Source: Larimichthys crocea (taxonomy: Eukaryota; Chordata; Actinopteri; Sciaenidae). From it: 64,000 nucleotides of DNA. The DNA is taken from contig NC_040016.1 in the NCBI RefSeq assembly GCF_000972845.2, positions 25,415,320 through 25,479,319 of the forward strand. Reading direction: 5' to 3'. Of the stretch, positions 56,414-64,000 are shown in pieces. The first letter of the stretch is position 1. Each line of letters starts with the position of its first letter. The position numbers and the translations under genes are program-made. The notes under the pieces were generated by a model. That model ran no database searches and was not told the DNA's origin. It saw nothing but the letters and a program-made list of their open reading frames with translations.

Positions 56414-56740
56414 TTAATCAACCGTATTTAAGGGCAGCATTTCCTCTACAACATACCGCCTGACCAACTTTTCCAACTCTCCCTCACTTACTGGGTTTGC
56501 ACTGAAGTCCAGCTTTTGTTGTTTGGGTGGTGTGGACCTCCTGCATAAGTTGCAGCTCTCTGCTTCGCACCACCTGGTGGGACTTTCTCTGTACGTTTGA
56601 CTGTGCCGTGCTGCGACTCCAAATGTTTCTTCAAATTTGACGTAGTGTTTTTGAAGCTGCATAACACTTAGTCGCTCGCACAGTGTACATCGTATTAAAA
56701 ATGACAGCACAAACCAAAGTGACTCTGCAGGTCTCACCAG
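56414..56740 (-). pseudogene. hAT/ZBED BED-finger pseudogene, frameshifted
   Basis: Minus-strand frame one has LWFVLSFLIRCTLCER (Trp-x-Phe then Cys-x2-Cys). In the next frame follows NTTSNLKKHLESQHG (His-x4-His). Together they form a BED zinc finger broken by a frameshift. A second shift returns to the first frame with QQKLDF, then VSEGELEKLVRRYVVEEMLP and LNTVD, like the start of the hAT transposase core, before a stop at 56414. Only the N-terminal part is present. Not related in sequence detail to the BED remnant at 17552. Confidence 0.7.
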
Positions 56741-56790
56741 TCAAGGCTCTACCTGTCCTGGGAAGTAAGTCAATCTGTTAGAAATTGATT

Positions 56791-56878
56791 CAAATATTTT
56801 AAAACGAGCAGCTTTGATTTACGCCCCTGATGGTTATATTTTAAAACGAGCAGCTTTGATTTACGCCCCTGATGGTTC
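56791..56878 (+). repeat. Two-copy tandem repeat, ~44 bp unit
   Basis: 'attttaaaacgagcagcttt' and 'gatttacgcccctgatggtt' occur twice, back to back, with no difference that I see. It lies beside the BED-finger pseudogene in the last raly intron. Confidence 0.85.
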
Positions 56879-58197
56879 CAGACTTCGTCATGTCCAAGTG
56901 AACGACAGTAAATCTGAGACGGATTCTCTGAATATTTGAAAACGTTTCAGCACAGCTTCTTTAAGCTTTCCAGGATCCTCGAGGATGTCTGATTTTCCCC
57001 CCTCTGTCATTCTCTCCATCTCTTACTGTGTGAAATATTGAATTAATATATCAACATTTGGGGAAATACGTTTATTTTTCTCTTCCAGAGAGAGTGATAT
57101 TTCTTCTTATTGGATTTATTTATTGCAACTAGGGGTTGGGTTGGTTTCCACTTCTGTCTGTCTAGTTGGGTGACTGACACAATCTGGACGCTCCCATACA
57201 AAATGCATTAAAAAAAGACTTTGGAGATCCCCTGACTTCTCCTGTCCTGCTCTACATGAGGTTGACAGGTTGTGGTTGAGGTTGAAATTTGCTGCATAAA
57301 TTCATGCTCCTGTCGGGCTGGTATGTTATAACTGTGGTTGTCACAACTCGGCTTGCAGACTGGCTGACTGTGATCAGTTTATGGTCTCGCCACAAGACCA
57401 CTTGGACCAAATCTCCATGACATCAGGCTCCAATCAGCCTCAGCTGTACTTGTTATCATGTTAACACTTGTAGATATAGACTAATTGAAAAACGCTGGAC
57501 TGTCCATCAAGTCTTTGAAAGGTGACGTAGGGTTTACTGATAAAACCAGGGTCACTACCAAACCTCTTTAGGAGACAAGCAGCAGGTCCAGAGTCTGTCG
57601 ACATGAACATGACTTCATATTATGAGCAATTCTGTCTCCTCAGAGTCACTGAAGTGAATATTGGGCTCAATTTCCACAAGCCACATATCTTCTGAACAAA
57701 TCAAGAGAAAATGAACTTTGTTGGAGACCCGTCCCTGTCAGATATCTCTTCTCTCTGTTAGTACTGAATCTTCCGTTTCACATAAAGTTGATCTGGAACA
57801 ACTGGACCAAAACTTAAATAACTCTCTGAGCCATCTCTGGCACAACACAATCTGTTTTCATCCACACGACACTCACAACGCTTCCGAACAAGGTTTGAAC
57901 ATCAGGGACGACGAGACCGCGCTCAATTTCGTGACAGGAAGCGTAAACTTTAATATCATTGGCTGGGATTGTAATGAAACAGCTTTTCTTTGCTTACAAG
58001 AAGTTTTTCCACCTAAACAACAAACATTGTATATTTGTGGCTCCAATTTATGTTCCTAAACATCCACCATGAACTTTCACTGTCGATATACTTCATACAA
58101 GAGTTTTTGGGGTTCTTGTGCCTACAAATCCATCTCTTGTGATTGATTACTACAAAATTTGCGTTTCTGTTAATGATCTGTCTTGTGTGTTTTTCAG

Positions 58198-59140
58198 GTG
58201 GTGTGGACTGTGGAGGAAAGAGGCAGACAGAGAGGGAAGGAGAGGCAGAGAGAGGGCTATGGACAGACCAGAGAACTGGATAACAGCACAGGAAGGCCAT
58301 CAAACAGCAGGGAGCTGGGCACACATACACTCACACACACACAAAACAGCAGAGAGACAAACTTGACACTTTTGTCAGAGCTACAGGAAGATACTAAAAC
58401 AGCAGGGTACTGCCAGAACACATCATAAACTGATGAGTTACACACAGTAACACACACACCCAGAGAGAATGAAAAGCACACAGCGATGGAGACAGACTCG
58501 ACGCTGTGTTAGAGCCACCGGGAGATAGTAAAAACAGCAGGCTGCCATCAAAATGCATCATAAACCGACATCTTTCATAGACTCTCTCACACACACAGAA
58601 GAGCTCTGCAGTCGATGACAGCCACGTTTGGAAAAGTCAGATCTCATCACGTCATCATCTGCAGCTTTAGAGGACTTTAAAACATCACGCTGAACGGGCG
58701 ACACGCTGAGGCAGAGCTGGTTGTTCATTGTTGACCTTAGTTAGTGCAAATCCCTTACACAATGAATCCCAAAAGAAATGTGACAACGCACCGTAGGGCA
58801 TCCAGTTTCCAGATCGCTTATCCTTGTCAAGGTCACAGAGGGCTGGAGCCGATCCCATTGGGTAAGAGGGTGGTACTACCTGGACAAGTCACCAGGTCAT
58901 CACAGAACTGACACATGGAGACAAACAACCGTGCTCACATTCACACCTGAAGGAAATAGAGTCTCTAATTAACCTGCATGTCTTTGGACTGTGGGAGGAA
59001 GCCGGAGAACCTGCAAATCCACACAGCCGACTGCTAACCACTGCACAAACATGTATCATCAATATCAGCATCACAATATGGCAAATTAAGGCAGAATCAC
59101 AGCAAATCTGGAACAATTTTCAAAATAAAAGCCCCATGCA
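58198..59140 (+). other. raly: Probable raly terminal 3'-UTR exon
   Basis: A good acceptor (TTAATGA branch-like site, TTGTGTGTTTTTCAG) ends at 58197 and suits the orphan donor at 46344. The following ~900 nt are purine-rich at first and have no conserved open frame. AATAAA at 59124-59129 is the first clear polyadenylation signal. A minus-strand interspersed repeat occupies about 58795-59045 inside it. The exon end is inferred from the signal; transcript data would settle it. Confidence 0.5.
58795..59045 (-). repeat. Teleost interspersed repeat, minus strand
   Basis: Reverse copy of the same family: 'ggtcacagagggctggagcc', then 'ggacaagtcaccaggtc', 'catgtctttggactgtggga' and 'ctgctaaccactgc'. 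It lies within the proposed raly terminal exon. Confidence 0.75.
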
Positions 59141-60470
59141 GACTCTCTACTACAATCTGATTAATCGGAATATAAAAACACAACCAAGACAGTCTATTAG
59201 TCAGAGCTCTGCAACTTAGACGCTAATTTAGATGAAAGTTTACAGTAATATAAGAACATTTATTTAAATTCAGCTCTGTTCTATCAAGAATAAAAAACAC
59301 CAGATATCAGACCAAGTGCATGTATGATGATGATTTCAGGTAAACATGTAAACAAAGTAATTAAACGCAGACATGATGACAAACCTCAACCTTTTTGTTC
59401 TAATTAGTTTAGACTAATAAGTTCTTGGAAATTATTAGGAAACTATTCAGAAATGAAGGACATAAAAAGTGTTACCTCAGCGTTATGCGCCCCATCCTAA
59501 ACATTTCTATATGTCTGAATCGTAAAGTCTACCACCACAAAGCTGTTCCACTCAAAGTTAAAACAGATGTGACAGTATTAAATAATTACCCTGCTCTGAT
59601 GCAGCTTATTAAAACAACAGGATGATTTGTCTTTAAAAGTGTTTTGGAAATATGAATAATAATCATCACATACAAATGACTGTACAACCCGAGTATTAAC
59701 CAGTTTTATCACTTCAGTCCTGTAGTTTATATCGTTTCTCAACGATGGGGTCGGCACCCTGGGTGGGGTCACTTATTATAAATATTATGAAAATGTTGAT
59801 AATAATTTGACATAACAAACTAGTGTCATAATTTTGGGAACTCAACATGGAGTCTGGGGTTATAAAAAGCTGAGAGAAATGTGGTTTTATGACTAATTAC
59901 AGACACATGTTCATTATTTATGTTATCACTTGTTATTGTTTTTCCAATAATTACGGTATACATTTTGCTGTTTATAGTGAGTTATTAATAAATAACACAT
60001 GGGCTTTTATTACGCAAATCAACAGAGAAAAAACTAATTTTGAATTATGAGTTTTTACAATGCTGAGCCTCATCCAGTGAACTCACAAACATGTTGTTGG
60101 CTCACAAGTGAAAGTAAGAATCAGCTGCTGCCAAAAGGACTTTACGAAAAGTGGCATATTATTTAAGTTATTATTAACCCTCTTATCGATATGATATTGA
60201 ATCTGCTGGGTAACTTTGAACTTTGATACTTTTAAATGCCTCAATATTTGGCACCAATTCTTGTTGCACACGTGTAAAAATTGCCTGAAATCAAAAAAGG
60301 TGACCCAATTTTATCGTGTTCAATAGCACATACATACAATATATGCAAAAAAAGGACATTGTTGCCAAGACTGTAAGTAAATAGAGTGAATTTACTCTGT
60401 GTTCAACTGTGAGACTGCAGTCAAGTCTGCATGACTTTACAGAGCCTCCTTCAAAATCTCCAATACTGCG
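59140..60470. other. Downstream AT-rich DNA, nothing recognised
   Basis: Strongly AT-rich with no conserved exon on either strand. The neighbour of RALY in mammals is EIF2S2, but I see no eIF2-beta exon here. Confidence 0.65.
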
Positions 60471-60477
60471 TTCCCCC

Positions 60478-60754
60478 TCATTCCAGATCCAACAACTCTG
60501 ATTTTAGCAGGTCTTGTTTAGCAAACCGTAAATTTTCAGCCAACTTGTACATGACTGTTGCCAAATCAAAAGCTAAAAATGCATTAAGATTGACAGTAAC
60601 AACCCATCGTTCATCGTGACTTGGTCTTTCTGGCGCTTTCTTGATGAAGATTGTGAGATGTGGTTCAATCTCTGGAAACAAAAGGTCATCAAAGTCCTCT
60701 CCAAAGACTCTCCTTGTCGGTGAATTGCAAGTGATGAGCGCTGTTGTTTGTATC
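60478..60754 (-). CDS. Unrecognised open frame or exon
   Basis: On the minus strand the frame is open from a taa near 60779 to TGA at 60478, about 96 codons. A possible acceptor (TTTCCAG) precedes 60754. Visible text: EDFDDLLFPEIEPHLTIF, ERWVVTVNLNAFLAF, then a Leu/Lys helix ending in LLDLE. Composition looks like real protein rather than a chance frame. I do not recognise the family, and I found no partner exon. It could be the last exon of a minus-strand gene, a retrocopy or transposon remnant. Confidence 0.3.
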
Positions 60755-60779
60755 CTGGAAATATCAGTTATCCGTTAAA

Positions 60780-62440
60780 GTCTAGAAGGAAAACATTGTC
60801 AGGTATTATACATTGTGATTTGCACCACTCAGTTCAAATATTGACTAAATCCTGATTGAATCACTCTTCTCCAGTCCTGCTTTTTATTTTCTGTTCATGT
60901 TAAAGCCCATTACTCACGGACTAAAGCTGTTTTTGGGGCCTTCAAGTGCATAACCTTATGTATTGGGTAAATACAGTATGAGTAAGCAGTGAGTAAAGGC
61001 AATATTGAGTTTTAAAGTCCTCAGTTGCCACTGTGTTGTCATCCCAGTCAAAAAAAAGGTCAAAGTAGAGGAACAGATGGAAGGATTTGCTGCTGTTGTT
61101 GATGTGAATTTGTCCCTGAATAGATCTTCTCAATGCATTTATCTTCCTTCTGTCTTGACTCCGTCTTCCCGGTTCATCCTTCCCTCCTTCTTTTTCTCTT
61201 CTTCAAGCTTCTGCAACATCTATTCATCTTTTTTATACCATTTCCTGTCTGTCCCCTTCTTCTCTCTCCTGTCTCTTTTTCCTTCCATATATCTAATTTC
61301 TCCGTCCCATCTCCTTCCTTGTTCCAGTTATATCTTTCATATATTATTCGACCTGTCCTTTCGTTGTCTCTTTGCCCTCGTCTCCCGTCTTGTTTTCCCT
61401 CTCAAACCTCTTCACTCCTGTTAAAATTAAGGTCTTCTGTTTGACGGTGGATGTACTCACTACGAGCTAAATCAGACTTTAATTTCCAGCTGTTCTGTCC
61501 AAAGCAAGAAGGTAATCAAGTGAATTCCTACAAACTCAGTCCCAGGAGAAGTTAGTAGGAGCCGGTGGATGGCTGCATGTCCTGATTTGGGAGTGAAAAC
61601 GAGTTACAGCCTACAGAGATCTGATAATAAAACCTGAGGTGGTCGCCCACTGCTCTGTTCTTGGTTTAATTTGGTGTTATGAAGTTCACCACTACAGTAC
61701 ATAGGCCATATTGTACATTCTTGTATATACTTCTTATAATCCCATGAATTATAAAATCATCCGTCACAGCAGATTTATCGGTTTATGTAAAGGTGAGCTT
61801 CATCTTACAATACAAGTTTGATTGTGATCAAACACGATGGTTTACGTTTGTCTTTGACTTTACTTTTCACTCCTAAATGAGGATTTTTTTAAACCAATCC
61901 GAGCTCTTGTTTGAAAGAGGAAAATGCTGGCGTTCTCTCTCCAAACCTCCTCCTCTTCCTCTCTTTTCTTCACCCCTTCCCTGTTGTTCCTGTCGGATTT
62001 CTACATGCTAATGTTGAATAGTCTTTGCTGTTATTTTTAATGACTTGTGCGTACTGTGTGATGAAGGTGATGATGCTGATTCCTCTGTCTGCACTGAGAG
62101 GGTGCCAGAGGCCTATGTAAATAATCCAAATAAAAAGTTGGAACTTGTGACCGTCGTCTGGAGCTTTCTGTGATCCCAGCATTCGATATCTTGCGTGATT
62201 TAAACATCTGTTTCTAGTTTTTATTTTGCACTTTTACGCTCTAGAAAACATCTCTACATCTTGTCTCACCTCTTTTATTTTTCCTCACGGCGACAGGAAA
62301 GCATTTTTGCCTGACAGACCTGCACAACTTATCATAGATGCAGTAAATAACAGAGTTAAACTGTTTCACAAAGAATAGGTGGACTTTATTACACAAACAT
62401 AATAAAATACGTATGTTTTCTTAAGCTGTTATGAAATATG
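60780..62440. other. Downstream DNA with a pyrimidine-rich stretch
   Basis: About 61140-61430 is C/T-rich and gives long Phe/Ser/Leu frames by composition alone. No gene recognised. Confidence 0.65.
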
Positions 62441-62478
62441 TTTCATATTGAGAAATGCAGGAATGTGTTAACAGCAAG

Positions 62479-62534
62479 GCGACTACATCCATGTTTTATA
62501 CTGTTTATACAGTATAAAACATGGATGTAGTCGC
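62479..62534. repeat. Perfect 26-bp inverted repeat (hairpin)
   Basis: Arms at 62479-62504 and 62509-62534 are exact reverse complements with a 4-base TTAT loop. The right arm is the start of R1 copy 3. The arm sequence contains 'tacatccatgttttatactg'. Confidence 0.95.
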
Positions 62535-62775
62535 TGTAATAACCCTGCATAACTTTAAACCTTAATATAATGTGAACAGGTGAGTTGTATATTAATCCAC
62601 CCTCAGTACAGTTGTCATGAACGGGGAAATTAGCTACAGAGACCAAAACTGTTTTTTGTACCAGGCTGTAAACATGTTTATTTCTGCTGTGAAGTTGGAC
62701 ATTTGGACATGGGGACTTATGGAGACTGACTCACTTCTGGAGCCAGCCTCAAGTGGACGTTAAAGGAACTGCAGT
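62509..62775 (+). repeat. Dispersed repeat R1, copy 3 (empty hAT site)
   Basis: It starts with 'acagtataaaacatggatg', skips most of the 5' internal section found in copy 1, and continues through 'aatgtgaacaggtgagttg', which is the uninterrupted version of the hAT target. The last ~190 bp match copies 1 and 2. Its left end forms one arm of a perfect 26-bp hairpin. Confidence 0.85.
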
Positions 62776-62924
62776 CTCTATACAACCATGATGGTTGTTG
62801 TTTGGTCAACTGTGACTAACCATCGTTATATACACTTGTCTTCTCTATGAAACCTGGTCTGAACTCTAATATGATTTGATCTGGTTTGAACATCGGTTGG
62901 GTCTTTCTGTGTTTCTATTCAGGT

Positions 62925-63112
62925 TCTCTCCCACAGTCCAAAGACATGCATGTTAACTGGCGACTCTAAATTGGCACTAGGTGTGAATGGTGATGATAAA
63001 CTGGTGACTTGTCTAGGGTGTACCCCGCCTCTCGCCCTAAGTCAGCTGGGATAGGCTCCAGCCCCTCCGTGACCCTGATGGGAATAATAGGTTATGGATA
63101 ATGGATGGAAGG
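62925..63112 (+). repeat. Teleost interspersed repeat, 3' part
   Basis: It carries 'cccacagtccaaagacatgc', 'actctaaattggc', 'gtctagggtgtaccccgcct', 'agctgggataggctccagcc' and ends in ATGGATGG. Same family as 53488-53735, in the same orientation, without its 5' end. Confidence 0.75.
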
Positions 63113-64000
63113 AAGTTCATAGATGCTGCATGAAACAACATGGAAATAACACCAAAAATTAGAGAAGTATCTAAGAAAATTGACCCTAATCAGTGACATC
63201 CACCAGATCCTCTGCTGAGTGCTGAGACGTTCAATCATCCTCCTCCTGCTGCAACATGCTCACCTGTAACTCATCCACTAATCAAGGCACTGCAGTATGT
63301 CAACCCCGACTCACTATGTCACCGATGTGGTACGAAACAGAGCTCCTTGTTTGAATATTCCTTGTGCCTGACTTTTTTGCTTTGCTTCTGTAATTTATCT
63401 TCAGTCCTCCCTCTTTTGTTTTTTGTCCACCAGTCCATCTCATTGTTCCCGTCTCCAGATCAACACTCAACTTCAGCTAAACGTCTGAATAAACTTGTGT
63501 TTTACTGTTCCTACAGTCGTGCGTCAGAGTTCTGTTTTTGGGTTCGGAAGTTCATGAGACCGTTGCAGCAAAGATTGTAACAGAAGGCGAACTTGGCTCT
63601 GAACGAAACCTGATAAAGTGAGTTAAAAAGTCCTTGTCGTCCAATCACAACACACTCTACAGTTAGAGTCTGCTTGATGAATTTGGTCCCCAGCACAATG
63701 TTTGACCTACATTGAGCAGAATGATGTATGAGGTGAGTTTGACTCCGGGAGACATAAACATTTAACCTTCGAAAAAATACTTAAAGGGTCAGACTGGATC
63801 AGACTTTGTGTGATCAGTCATGACGGTGAAATTAGTATAATTTGCGCACATGTTGCTTCACGGCGGCAGCATTCCTGTGATAACATGGTTGGATAACATC
63901 TACTTTGAGAATAAAACCTGCTGCCTTGAGTTTTCTCTCTCTCTAGACCTCTCATACCTTTTTTAAAAATCACTTTGAACCCATGACCTCTGCACCTGTG
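63113..64000. other. Downstream DNA, nothing recognised
   Basis: No conserved exon, RNA gene or identifiable repeat in the last 0.9 kb. AATAAA-type words occur but without an upstream gene on which to hang them. Confidence 0.65.

Larger units (their letters stand above)
46344..58197 (+). other. raly intron inside the 3' UTR
   Basis: This 11.9-kb intron holds R2 right arms, the tandem duplication and N gap, a SINE, a LINE tail, the BED-finger pseudogene and an interspersed repeat. Open frames at 54114-54401 and 57718-58059 are not recognised. It is the longest intron of the gene if the terminal exon is correct. Confidence 0.55.

Noticed and set aside
57718..58059. 113-codon plus-strand frame before the terminal exon
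   Set aside because: Ends before the acceptor, no recognisable domain and no joining exon.
61005..61444. 139- and 103-codon Ser/Phe/Leu-rich frames
   Set aside because: Two overlapping frames in a pyrimidine-rich tract; composition explains both.
59140..64000. eif2s2, the mammalian RALY neighbour
   Set aside because: No poly-Lys N-terminal or zinc-finger C-terminal exon of eIF2-beta is visible on either strand.

Overview
The window looks like nuclear DNA of a ray-finned fish, probably a percomorph. It has long introns, dozens of CA/TG microsatellites, Tc1/mariner, hAT and LINE debris typical of teleosts, and one conserved vertebrate gene. There is no bacterial, phage or viral gene organisation and no confident RNA gene.

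The only convincing gene is raly, on the + strand, an hnRNP C-family RNA-binding protein. I traced its coding sequence through seven exons: 16265-16520, 22884-22956, 25340-25387, 32681-32844, 38425-38544, 45081-45271 (or 45283) and 46296-46340. The splice phases agree and the predicted protein is 298 or 302 residues. The order is an N-terminal RRM, a GYxFDYDYYRxDFYDR segment, a basic KRPR region, a leucine-heptad coiled coil and a Glu-rich tail. A 5'-UTR splice acceptor lies at 16190-16191. The stop codon sits 3 nt before a strong donor, and a probable untranslated last exon begins at 58198, with AATAAA at 59124. The promoter and first exon were not identified.

Layout. Positions 1-16191 are upstream DNA: a polypurine tract, two short copies of a dispersed repeat, three degenerate Tc1 copies and one transposon-like ORF. 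Intron 16521-22883 carries a repeat split by a hAT element with an exact 8-bp target duplication, plus a dense CA/TG cluster and a LINE tail. Introns 25388-32680 and 32845-38424 hold further LINE and Tc1 remnants and one arm of a large inverted repeat. Intron 46344-58197 holds the other arm, which sits in a region with strong signs of misassembly: a ~2-kb tandem copy differing mainly by 1-bp gaps, and a 10-N gap whose flanks repeat 43 bp. It also holds a LINE tail and a frameshifted hAT BED finger. Positions 59130-64000 are downstream DNA with interspersed repeats, a perfect hairpin and one unrecognised open frame.

The most useful observations are: the inverted repeats bracketing raly exons 6-8, which could favour back-splicing or inversion; the dated hAT insertion; a possible intronic polyadenylation isoform; apparent absence of the glycine-rich tail known from mammalian RALY; and the assembly faults. 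I saw no convincing undescribed defence or biosynthetic system.
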